This document shows, piece after piece, positions 1 to 7,023 of a DNA stretch of 64,000 bases. The position numbers were made by a program, and so were the translations under genes. The DNA is from Gammaproteobacteria bacterium (GTDB lineage: Bacteria; Pseudomonadota; Gammaproteobacteria; Nevskiales; Nevskiaceae): contig JAPLSA010000008.1 in assembly GCA_026398815.1 (NCBI GenBank), positions 186,001-250,000 on the forward strand, read 5' to 3'. Each line of letters opens with the position of its first letter. Positions within the stretch are counted from its first letter, which is position 1. The notes under the pieces are model-generated. The model did not search any database. It saw only the letters and a program-made list of their open reading frames with translations, and had not been told where the DNA came from.

Positions 1-6
1 GCTCAT
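1..6 (-). CDS. Start of the next gene after bchC, probably bchX (cut by window edge)
   Basis: Only two codons, ATG AGC, are visible, read leftward from position 6. The ATG overlaps the bchC stop in an ATGA motif, the usual sign of translational coupling. In purple bacteria the order crtE-crtF-bchC-bchX-bchY-bchZ is conserved, so bchX (the ATPase subunit of chlorophyllide a reductase) is the expected gene. That identity is inferred from gene order only. Confidence 0.4.
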
Positions 7-944
7 TGCGGGGTGCTCCAGTCGAGAATCATCTTCAGGCAGGCGGGATCGCCGAACGCCGTGCGGTAGGCGCCGTCTGCGCTGGCCGCCGGCTGCCGAT
101 GGGTGATGAGGTGGGTCAGCGACAAGCGGCCGGATTCGGCGAGCTGCTTCGCGGCCATCAGGTCCTGCTGCTGCCATTGGGCAGCAACGCGGATCCGCGC
201 CTCGCGCATGAACGCCGGCGGAAACGCGAACGCCAGACGCTCGCTGTAGAACCCGGCGAGCACCACTTCGCCGCCGGGTGCCAGGCGAGAAATCAGCGTG
301 TCGAGCAGGTGGGCATCGCCGGAGACGTCGCAGATGGTCTGGTAGTCGCGGCGCGGATCGCTCGCCGGATCGACCACCGGATAACCGAGGGCGCCCTCGG
401 CGCGATCGGCATTGGTTTCCCAGACCGTCGGCGCGGCGCCGCCGAGCGCCAGCGTCATGCGCGCCAGCAGGCGGCCGAGCACGCCGTGGCCGACGATCAG
501 ATCCGGCAAACGGGAACGCCGGCTGACCAGCGCGTGGTGCGCCGTCGCCGCCAGCGCCAGCAGCGTGGCGTCGATGCCGAGATGTTCGGCCACCACGATC
601 GCCCGGGCGGCCGGCACCACCACGGTCTGCGCAGCGCCGCCGAACAGGCCGCGCACGTCGCCGAAGCAGCGGGCGCCGGGGACGAACACCAGGTCGCCCA
701 CTTTCGCGCTCGCCGCCGGGCCGACGGCCCGCACCCGGCCCACCGATTCATAGCCCGGCACCAGCGGATAGCCCATGCCGGGGAAATCAGGCATCCGGCC
801 GGTCCACAGCAGGCGTTCGGTGCCGGTCGAGATGCCGCTCCAGCAGATATCGACGACCACATCCTCGGCGCAGGGCTCGGCGAGCGTCAGGCGCGTCAGC
901 GCCAGACGTTCGGGCTGCTCGAAGACGACTGCGATGGTGTCGAT
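3..944 (-). CDS. bchC: BchC, 3-hydroxyethyl bacteriochlorophyllide a dehydrogenase
   Basis: BchC oxidises the C3 hydroxyethyl group of the bacteriochlorophyllide a precursor to acetyl, a late step of bacteriochlorophyll a synthesis. The protein is a zinc-alcohol-dehydrogenase relative. The family signature WSGISTGTERLLW is near residues 38-50 and PGMGYPLVPGYESVGRV follows. The family N-terminus (DTIAVVFEQPERLAL) is encoded immediately after 944, but there is no ATG, GTG or TTG there. The codon in the start position is ATC at 944-942, preceded by GGAGG at 7 nt. The next legal start is GTG at 860, which would remove 28 conserved residues. With the ATC start the protein has 313 residues, about the usual BchC length. 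An in-frame TAA lies upstream of the ATC with no other start between. It is cotranscribed with crtE-crtF, and its stop overlaps the next gene. Confidence 0.93.
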   Translation of the reverse strand: MDTIAVVFEQPERLALTRLTLAEPCAEDVVVDICWSGISTGTERLLWTGRMPDFPGMGYPLVPGYESVGRVRAVGPAASAKVGDLVFVPGARCFGDVRGLFGGAAQTVVVPAARAIVVAEHLGIDATLLALAATAHHALVSRRSRLPDLIVGHGVLGRLLARMTLALGGAAPTVWETNADRAEGALGYPVVDPASDPRRDYQTICDVSGDAHLLDTLISRLAPGGEVVLAGFYSERLAFAFPPAFMREARIRVAAQWQQQDLMAAKQLAESGRLSLTHLITHRQPAASADGAYRTAFGDPACLKMILDWSTPQ

Positions 945-1006
945 GCCCGTTCCTCCGGTGCGCTCAAGCGGATGGTCGAGTCCGTTGGTCGGACTTCTGT
1001 TGCTGT

Positions 1007-1050
1007 TGTTAGTTTAGTCTGACAGTTGAAACTGTCAATTTATATTTACT
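1007..1050. promoter_or_regulatory. Tandem PpsR/CrtJ-type operator upstream of bchC
   Basis: A TGT-N12-ACA box lies at 1007-1024 (TGTTAGTTTAGTCTGACA). A second, TGT-N12-ACT with one mismatch, lies at 1033-1050. They are 8 bp apart, the spacing known for cooperative PpsR/CrtJ binding. A perfect 8-bp inverted repeat, TGACAGTT-GA-AACTGTCA, spans 1020-1037 between them. The stretch sits between crtF and bchC, is AT-rich against a GC-rich background, and implies a second redox- or light-controlled promoter inside the crtEF-bchC unit. Binding itself is inferred. Confidence 0.7.
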
Positions 1051-1077
1051 GTTTTGATGAAAATAACTGTCCGGTGT

Positions 1078-2238
1078 TCATGACGACGACCGGGCTGCGG
1101 CGTCGGCAACCACCACCGAGGTCTGCATCGGCATCGCTGTCGGAATCAGGCGCGGCCGGGTGAAGCCGGCGGCCAGCAACAGTTCGCCGATCCGTGCCGG
1201 CGTTCTCGGCCGGCCACGACCCATGGCCAGCAGGTAGAAGCCGAAATAGGCGTCGCCGACCGATTCCGCGCCCGGCGTCGCCGACATCGGTTCGGCCACC
1301 AGCACCCGGCCATCAGCCGGCAACGCGGCTCGGGCCGCCCGCAGCACGGTCATCACCGAAGCATCGTCGTGGTCGTGCAGCACCCGGATCAGGGTCAGCA
1401 GATCCGCACCGAGCGGCAGCGGATCACGCAGGAAGCTGCCGCCGACCACCACCGTGCGCGCGCCGAGGCCGTGAGCGGCGAAACGAGCGGTGGCTCGTTC
1501 GGCCACCGGTGGCAGATCGAACAGAAAGCCATCGAGATGCGGCCAGCGGGTCGCCACGGCGGTCAGGAAGGTGCCGTCGCCGCCGCCGACATCGAGCACC
1601 CGGCGGTGCCGGCGCATCGACCAGGCATCGAGCACTTCGCTGGCGATCAGGCTCTGCGAAGTCGACATCAGCTGGCTGTAGGCGGCGATCCGCTCCGGCG
1701 CGAAGCCGGTGCCGGCGCGGTTCGCGCAGTACGGCCAGTAGCGCGCCAGCTCGCCGTCGGTGCCGGCGCCGTCGCGCAGCAGCGCCACCGGGTCACGCAG
1801 ATCGGCATAGAACAGCGCGTGATGCTCGATCAGCGCCGCGATGCCGGGATCGCCGGCAATCGGCGCGCCGACGCTGCCGAGCTGCAGACGGCCATCGCGG
1901 CAGCGCGCCAGCAGCTGCAGCGCGATCGCCGCATCGATCAAGCGCTGCAGGCCCTCGGCCGGCAGGCCGATACGCAGGCGCAGCGCTTCCTCCGACAGCG
2001 GCCCTTCGGCCAAAACGCTCAGCAGGTCCAGCCGCACGCAGGCCAGCAGCACCTGCGAATAGACGAAGCCGGACACCAGGTCGAACACCGCCTTGGCTCG
2101 GCGCCGGGCAATCGGCCGGGTCAGCGGGAAGCGCGCCGCGAAACGGCGGAAGCGCGGGCTGGCGATCGCCGCATTGGCAGCCGCCTGCAGGCGGTCACGC
2201 CAGGCAATGGCCACGGGATCGGCACCGAGCGTGGACAT
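1078..2238 (-). CDS. crtF: CrtF, carotenoid (demethylspheroidene-type) O-methyltransferase
   Basis: CrtF transfers a methyl group from S-adenosylmethionine to the C1 hydroxyl of acyclic carotenoids, giving the methoxy groups of spheroidene or spirilloxanthin. The 386-residue protein has a helical dimerisation/winged-helix N-terminal half (KAVFDLVSGFVYSQVLLACV, then LLSVLAEGPLSEEAL). A Rossmann methyltransferase half follows, with the SAM motif VLDVGGGDGTF, then LIRVLHDHDD and a C-terminal GRPRTPARIGELLLAAGF. The ATG at 2238 is chosen because homology begins there; an upstream extension in the same frame is antisense-like and lies inside crtE. It starts 19 nt after the crtE stop, so the two are probably cotranscribed. 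Confidence 0.92.
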   Translation of the reverse strand: MSTLGADPVAIAWRDRLQAAANAAIASPRFRRFAARFPLTRPIARRRAKAVFDLVSGFVYSQVLLACVRLDLLSVLAEGPLSEEALRLRIGLPAEGLQRLIDAAIALQLLARCRDGRLQLGSVGAPIAGDPGIAALIEHHALFYADLRDPVALLRDGAGTDGELARYWPYCANRAGTGFAPERIAAYSQLMSTSQSLIASEVLDAWSMRRHRRVLDVGGGDGTFLTAVATRWPHLDGFLFDLPPVAERATARFAAHGLGARTVVVGGSFLRDPLPLGADLLTLIRVLHDHDDASVMTVLRAARAALPADGRVLVAEPMSATPGAESVGDAYFGFYLLAMGRGRPRTPARIGELLLAAGFTRPRLIPTAMPMQTSVVVADAAARSSS

Positions 2239-2257
2239 GGTCGCGGCCGCGCGCCGT

Positions 2258-3127
2258 TCAGGCGGCGCGGCGCAGCTCGACCGGCAGCAGGTTGTGCATC
2301 TCCAGCCGCATCGCCGCCCTGAGCGCAGCGGCGCCGATGCAGTCCGGGATCGCGTCCATGGCGCTGTCGACCAGAATCTGCAGCCGCGCCAGCGCACCGG
2401 CCATGCCGAGTTCGCGAGCCGCGTTCGGTCGCCCGAGGCTGGCGTCCTGGCCGGTCGGCTTGCCGATCTTTTCGGCGTTGCCGGCCACGTCGAGGATGTC
2501 GTCGGCAACCTGGAAGGCTTCGCCGAGCCGTTCGCCGAGCGCCCGCCACTGGCCCGGTTCGGCGAAGCCGGCAGCGGCGGCACCGGCCATCGTCGCGCCG
2601 GCGAACAGCGCGCCGGTCTTGGCCTGCTGGTAGTCGGACAGCACCGCCAGCGGTTCGCATTCCCAGGCCTGTCCGGCGACGATGCCGGCCGGCGCGCTGA
2701 TGGCGCGGGCGATGATCGGCGTCAGCGCCGCCAGCCGCTGCGGTCGTTCGGCCAGCTCGGTGGCCAGGTGCTGGAAGGCCAGCACGATCAGGCCGTCGCC
2801 GGACAGCACCGCCAGCCGCTCGCCGAACGCCCGGTGGACGGACAGCTTGCCGCGCCGGGTTTCAGCGTTGTCGAAGCACGGCAGGTCGTCATGGACCAGC
2901 GAGGCGCAATGCAGCAGTTCGATCGCCACCGCGGCGGCATTGGTAGCCGCCGGATCATCGTCGCCATTGGCCATCGCCACCGCCAGGCACAGCCGCGGCC
3001 GGATCCGCGCGCCGCCGGGAAACACTGCATAGCGAAGGGCGGCCGCCAGCTTCGGCGGACAACCGCCGGCCTCGGTGCTGGCCAGCGCGGACATCAGGGC
3101 CTGCTCGATTCGCGTCACGGTCGCCAT
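2258..3127 (-). CDS. crtE: CrtE, geranylgeranyl diphosphate synthase
   Basis: CrtE condenses isopentenyl diphosphate with allylic diphosphates to make C20 geranylgeranyl diphosphate, the precursor of phytoene and of the bacteriochlorophyll tail. The 289-residue product has the trans-prenyltransferase core. This includes GGARIRPRL, a first Asp-rich motif DDLPCFDN, GDGLIVLAF, and a second Asp-rich motif QVADDILD. A GAGGAG ribosome-binding site precedes the ATG. It is the first gene of the leftward crtE-crtF-bchC unit and diverges from crtD across paired PpsR-type boxes. A second prenyltransferase gene at 11.6-12.7 kb is of the longer-chain ispB type, so roles are separable. Confidence 0.94.
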   Translation of the reverse strand: MATVTRIEQALMSALASTEAGGCPPKLAAALRYAVFPGGARIRPRLCLAVAMANGDDDPAATNAAAVAIELLHCASLVHDDLPCFDNAETRRGKLSVHRAFGERLAVLSGDGLIVLAFQHLATELAERPQRLAALTPIIARAISAPAGIVAGQAWECEPLAVLSDYQQAKTGALFAGATMAGAAAAGFAEPGQWRALGERLGEAFQVADDILDVAGNAEKIGKPTGQDASLGRPNAARELGMAGALARLQILVDSAMDAIPDCIGAAALRAAMRLEMHNLLPVELRRAA

Positions 3128-3192
3128 GTCGCATCTCCTCGTCGAAGCCGCTGCACTGAAGGGGTCGCCCGCTTTCGATCAGGCTGGTTTTA

Positions 3193-3235
3193 TGTAAATC
3201 TGGATTTACATGATTTATGTAATTCACAATAGACA
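3193..3235. promoter_or_regulatory. Tandem PpsR/CrtJ-type operator between crtE and crtD
   Basis: Two exact TGT-N12-ACA boxes lie at 3193-3210 (TGTAAATCTGGATTTACA, a perfect 8-bp inverted repeat around TG) and 3218-3235 (TGTAATTCACAATAGACA). They are separated by 7 bp, the canonical arrangement for PpsR/CrtJ. They lie in the divergent crtE/crtD promoter region and could control both directions. The TTG at 3236 immediately after the second box would leave no room for a promoter and leader, which argues for a later crtD start. Confidence 0.82.
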
Positions 3236-3289
3236 TTGCCGACAGTCGCGTCAACGCGACACCCCGGGGTCGATCCCCCGGCAAAGCCG

Positions 3290-4858
3290 GTGACCCGGAC
3301 GCGCAAGGTGCTGATCGTCGGCGCCGGTGCCGGCGGCCTGTCGGCGGCGATCGATCTCGCTGCCCGAGGCCTGGCGGTGACCGTGCTGGAGCGGGCGGCA
3401 AGCCCCGGCGGCAAGCTGCGCGAGGTCGACATCGGCGGGCTGCGCCTCGACGCCGGCCCCACGGTGCTGACGATGCGCGGTGTATTCGAGGCGTTGTTCG
3501 CCGATGCCGGCCTCGATTTCGCTGCCGCCGTCGACCTGCAGCGCGCCGGCGTGCTGGCCCGCCACGCCTGGGACGACCGGCAGCATCTGGATCTGCACGC
3601 CGATCCGGCCCGCTCCGCCGAGGCCATCGCGGCGTTCGCCGGGCCGGACGAAGGCCGCCGCTTCCTCGCCTTCAGCGCCCGCGCACGCGCCATCCACGCC
3701 ACGCTTGAAGGCCCGTTCATTCACAGCCATTGCGACAGCCCGCTGGCGCTGACCCGGGCGATCGGCCTGCACCGGCTCGGCGAGCTGTGGCGCATCGCCC
3801 CGTTCACCTCGATGTGGCGTGCGCTCGGCCAGCATTTCCGCGATCCGCGCCTGCGCCAGCTGTTCGGCCGTTATGCGACCTACTGCGGCTCCTCGCCGTT
3901 CGCGGCACCGGCGACGCTGATGCTGGTCGCCCATGTCGAGCAGGACGGCGTCTGGCGGGTGCGCGGCGGCCTGCACCAGCTGGCGCAGGCGCTGGCCAAT
4001 GCTGCCCAGCGGCTCGGCGCGACGATCCGCTACGGCAGCGAGGTGGCGACGATTCTCGATGATGGCCGGCGCGCCACCGGCGTCCGCCTGGCCAGTGGCG
4101 AGCAGCTGGAAGCCGATGCCGTGATCGTCAACGCCGATCCGGCTGCCCTCGCCTCCGGCCTGTTCGGCGCCCCCGCACGCCAGGCGGTGAAGGCGCTGAA
4201 ACCGGCGCGGCGCTCGCTGTCGGCGCTGACCTGGAACCGCGTGGCCCGCAGCAGCGGCTTTCCGCTGTCGCATCACAACGTGTTCTTTTCCGACGACTAC
4301 CGCGCCGAATTCCGCGATCTGCTGGTCGATCGCCGACTGCCCCGGGCGCCGACCGTCTACCTCTGCGCCCAGGACCGGGGCGACCAAGCGGGACCGGTTC
4401 CAGCCGAAGGCGAACGCCTGCTGTGCCTGGTCAACGCGCCGCCCGATGGCGATCAACAGTCCCTGTCTGCCGAGAGTGTGACGACATGCGAATCCGCGAC
4501 CTTCGCGCTGCTGGAACGCTGCGGCCTCAAGCTGGAACGGAATCCGGCCCGCACGGTGATCACCACGCCGGCCGATTTCCATCGCCTGTTTCCGGGGACT
4601 GGCGGAGCGCTGTACGGCCCGGCCTCGCACGGCTGGATGGCCTCCTTCCAGCGGCCGGGGGCACGCAGCCGGATGCCGGGGCTGTATCTGGCGGGCGGCA
4701 GTACCCATCCGGGGCCGGGCGTGCCGATGGCCGTGCTGTCGGGCCGGCTGGCCGCCAGCCGGCTGCTGGCGGACCTCGGTTCGATGCACCGGTCGCGGCC
4801 GGTGGCTATCGCTGGTGGTACGTCGACGCCCTCAGCGATGACGGCCGGCACGGGCTGA
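3290..4858 (+). CDS. crtD: CrtD, hydroxyneurosporene/methoxyneurosporene-type carotenoid 3,4-desaturase
   Basis: CrtD is an FAD-dependent desaturase that introduces the 3,4 double bond into hydroxylated or methoxylated acyclic carotenoids. The dinucleotide-binding fold VLIVGAGAGGLSAAIDLAA is at the N-terminus. RLDAGPTVLTMRGVFEALF follows, and near the end come the family signatures LYLAGGSTHPGPGVP and MAVLSGRLAASRLL. A GTG at 3290 gives 522 residues. A TTG at 3236 in the same frame is possible but abuts the operator and has no ribosome-binding site, so the start is uncertain. Its last ~25 codons run past the usual end of the family and overlap the crtC reading frame. Confidence 0.9.
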   Translation: MTRTRKVLIVGAGAGGLSAAIDLAARGLAVTVLERAASPGGKLREVDIGGLRLDAGPTVLTMRGVFEALFADAGLDFAAAVDLQRAGVLARHAWDDRQHLDLHADPARSAEAIAAFAGPDEGRRFLAFSARARAIHATLEGPFIHSHCDSPLALTRAIGLHRLGELWRIAPFTSMWRALGQHFRDPRLRQLFGRYATYCGSSPFAAPATLMLVAHVEQDGVWRVRGGLHQLAQALANAAQRLGATIRYGSEVATILDDGRRATGVRLASGEQLEADAVIVNADPAALASGLFGAPARQAVKALKPARRSLSALTWNRVARSSGFPLSHHNVFFSDDYRAEFRDLLVDRRLPRAPTVYLCAQDRGDQAGPVPAEGERLLCLVNAPPDGDQQSLSAESVTTCESATFALLERCGLKLERNPARTVITTPADFHRLFPGTGGALYGPASHGWMASFQRPGARSRMPGLYLAGGSTHPGPGVPMAVLSGRLAASRLLADLGSMHRSRPVAIAGGTSTPSAMTAGTG

Positions 4859-5688
4859 CGCTGATCGCCTTCATCGGCAGCGTCTTTTCGCCGTACTACC
4901 GGCGCGCCCGCCGCCACGCGCCGCCCCCCGAGCCGCTCGATCACAGCGCCATCAACGTGGCGCTGTACGGGGCATCGGGGCATCGCTGGGCGATGACCGA
5001 ACGCCGACGCGGCAGCGTGCGCCGCGATGCCGACAGCCTCGCGATCGGCGACAGCGCGCTGGACTGGAACCGCGACGGGCTGACCATCTCGCTGAACGAG
5101 ACCACGGTTCCTTGGCCGTCGCCGATTCGCGGCTGCCTGCGGCTGGAACCGCAGGCGTTGGCCCACCACACCGAAACGCTGGCCCCTGGCCATGGCTGGC
5201 GACCGATTGCCGCCAGCGCCCGCATCGAGGTGCTGCTGCAGGCGCCGACACTGCGCTGGACCGGCCACGCCTACTTCGACAGCAACCACGGCGACGCGCC
5301 GATCGAGGACGCCATGCGGCGCTGGCACTGGTCGCGCAGCCCGCTGCGCGACGGCGGCGCGGCGCTGCTCTACGACATCGAACGCCGCGACGGCAGCACG
5401 GCAGCACTGGGCCTGCGCTTCGATCGCCATGGCGAGGCGGAGCGCTTCACGGCGCCGCCGCCGGTGGCACTGCCGCGCAGCGGCTGGCGCGTTGCGCGGC
5501 AATCGCGCGGCGACGCCGCGATCGTCGACACGCTGGAGGACACGCCGTTCTACGCGCGCTCCACGCTGGCCGCGACGCTGTGCGGCGAGGCCACGGTGGG
5601 CGTGCACGAAAGCCTGGACCTCGATCGCTACCGGCATCCGCTGGTGCAGTGGATGCTGCCGTTCCGGATGCCGAGGGCGCGGCGCTGA
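4774..5688 (+). CDS. crtC: CrtC, acyclic carotenoid 1,2-hydratase (start uncertain)
   Basis: CrtC adds water across the terminal 1,2 double bond of neurosporene or lycopene. The conserved block YRWWYVDALSDDGRHGLT is followed by LIAFIGSVFSPYY, INVALYG and WAMTERRRGSVRRD, with HGDAPIEDAMRRWHWSR further on. The frame is open through the end of crtD, but no ATG, GTG or TTG exists in it between an ATG at 4486, deep inside crtD, and the conserved region. Candidate non-standard starts are a CTG at 4855 overlapping the crtD stop as CTGA, or translation carried over from crtD by frameshifting. The start given marks where family-like sequence begins and is not a codon assignment. It is convergent with the crtB unit. 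Confidence 0.85.
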   Translation, partial: PRFDAPVAAGGYRWWYVDALSDDGRHGLTLIAFIGSVFSPYYRRARRHAPPPEPLDHSAINVALYGASGHRWAMTERRRGSVRRDADSLAIGDSALDWNRDGLTISLNETTVPWPSPIRGCLRLEPQALAHHTETLAPGHGWRPIAASARIEVLLQAPTLRWTGHAYFDSNHGDAPIEDAMRRWHWSRSPLRDGGAALLYDIERRDGSTAALGLRFDRHGEAERFTAPPPVALPRSGWRVARQSRGDAAIVDTLEDTPFYARSTLAATLCGEATVGVHESLDLDRYRHPLVQWMLPFRMPRARR

Positions 5689-5740
5689 TCCACGCCACTA
5701 GCGGCAGACCATCACCGTTGCAGCGGGCGGATTCGCCGCG

Positions 5741-5887
5741 TCAGCGGTGTGGCGAATCCTCGTCGCGAGCGCGATTGCGGTCGCGACGCTGGCTGCGGCG
5801 CAGCGACACCAGTTCCCAGACCAGCAGTGCCAGAAGCACGCCGAAAGCCAGCCCCAGATCGAGCAGGGCGAATCCATCGACCGTCAT
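5741..5887 (-). CDS. 48-residue single-pass membrane protein in the crtI-crtB unit
   Basis: The frame starts with an ATG that overlaps the crtB stop as ATGA and ends at 5743-5741 with TGA. The first ~28 residues form one hydrophobic segment (GLAFGVLLALLVWELV). The rest is strongly basic (SLRRSQRRDRNRARDED), which by the positive-inside rule suggests a cytoplasmic tail. I do not recognise the family. The 4-bp overlap with crtB and the lack of space for another promoter suggest translation with crtI-crtB. Possible roles, such as holding the peripheral phytoene synthase at the membrane, are speculation. Confidence 0.6.
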   Translation of the reverse strand: MTVDGFALLDLGLAFGVLLALLVWELVSLRRSQRRDRNRARDEDSPHR

Positions 5888-7023
5888 GCGCCGCTGGCCG
5901 CTGCGCCGTCCGCCGGCGACAGGCCGACGGCGGCTTCAGCCCAGGGCGGCGTGCTGCGGCGCCGCGCCTGCGTCTGGCGCTCTTCCCGCTCCAGCCGCTC
6001 GAACAGGTTCAGCACCCAGACCGCCCGCGCCCGGAAACGCCACCACGGCAGCGCCATGTCGCCGGTGGTGGCGATCGGCGGCGGCAGCGGCGCCTGCGCC
6101 ACGGCCTCGATCAGGAAGCGGCATTCGGGAATGACAGCCACGGCGGCGCCGGCCATCGGGTCCGGTTCGCGCGTGTAGGCCTGCATCAGCAAGGCCAGCT
6201 TGCGCCCGGCCGGAACGATGGCGCGCTGGCGTATCGAATCGCCGCCCCGGCGGCGCAGTTCGTGGCCGATTTCGGCGTACAGCAGCCGGGCCGCGGTGAT
6301 GCCGGGCCGGCAGGCCGACGGCAGCCGGGCGATGCCGGAATCGACCTGCGCATACAGCCGGTCGGCCTCGCACAGCAGACGTTCGATGACCGCCCGCAGA
6401 CGGCGATCGAAGCGCGGAGCCGCGAGCCAGGCGTCGGGATCAATGTCGGCTTCGCGCAGCCAGCTGCGCGGCAGGTAGAGGCGGCCGTTGCGGGCGTCCT
6501 CGCCGACATCGCGGGCAATGTTGGTCAGCTGCATCGCCGTGCCGAGATCGCAGGCGCGGGCGATCGCCTCCGGCGCCCTTACGCCCATCAGCAGCGCCAT
6601 CATCGCGCCGACGGTGCCGGCCACCCGCGCCGCGTAGGCATGGACATCGGCCAGCGTCTCGTGGACGCGCGCCGTGGAATCCCATTCGAAGCCCTCGATC
6701 AGGGCATCGAGCAGGGCCCGAGGAATGGCATGGCTGACCATGACGCGGGCCAGCGCACGATCGGCCGGAATCGCCAGCGGCGTGCCAGCCTCGATGCGAT
6801 CAAGCCGGTCGCGCAGCCGCGCCACGGCCTGCAGGCCGCCGCCGTCGACATCGACCGCGTCATCGGCCAGCCGGCAGAACGCATACAGCGCGCAGGCCGG
6901 ATCGCGGATCGCCACCGGCAGCAGTAGCGAAGCCACGTAGAACGACTTCGAACCGGCCCGCAGCAGGCGGCGGCAGGCGGCGAGATCGGCGGCAGGCGTG
7001 GCGGCCAGGTCGGGCTCAGACAT
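5884..7023 (-). CDS. crtB: CrtB, phytoene synthase
   Basis: CrtB joins two geranylgeranyl diphosphates head-to-head into phytoene, the first committed carotenoid. The squalene/phytoene synthase motifs are present: AGSKSFYVASLLLP at the N-terminus, the first Asp motif (RLADDAVDVD), and the second in NIARDVGEDARNGRLYLP. The ATG at 7023 overlaps the end of crtI by 8 nt (ATGTCTGA) and gives 379 residues, somewhat long for the family because of a C-terminal extension with a hydrophobic, basic tail. An in-frame upstream extension inside crtI is ignored. Its stop overlaps the 48-residue membrane protein gene. Confidence 0.94.
   Translation of the reverse strand: MSEPDLAATPAADLAACRRLLRAGSKSFYVASLLLPVAIRDPACALYAFCRLADDAVDVDGGGLQAVARLRDRLDRIEAGTPLAIPADRALARVMVSHAIPRALLDALIEGFEWDSTARVHETLADVHAYAARVAGTVGAMMALLMGVRAPEAIARACDLGTAMQLTNIARDVGEDARNGRLYLPRSWLREADIDPDAWLAAPRFDRRLRAVIERLLCEADRLYAQVDSGIARLPSACRPGITAARLLYAEIGHELRRRGGDSIRQRAIVPAGRKLALLMQAYTREPDPMAGAAVAVIPECRFLIEAVAQAPLPPPIATTGDMALPWWRFRARAVWVLNLFERLEREERQTQARRRSTPPWAEAAVGLSPADGAAASGA

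Noticed and set aside
6-1022. 338-residue plus-strand frame over bchC
   Set aside because: It is antisense to bchC, whose protein carries unmistakable BchC motifs.
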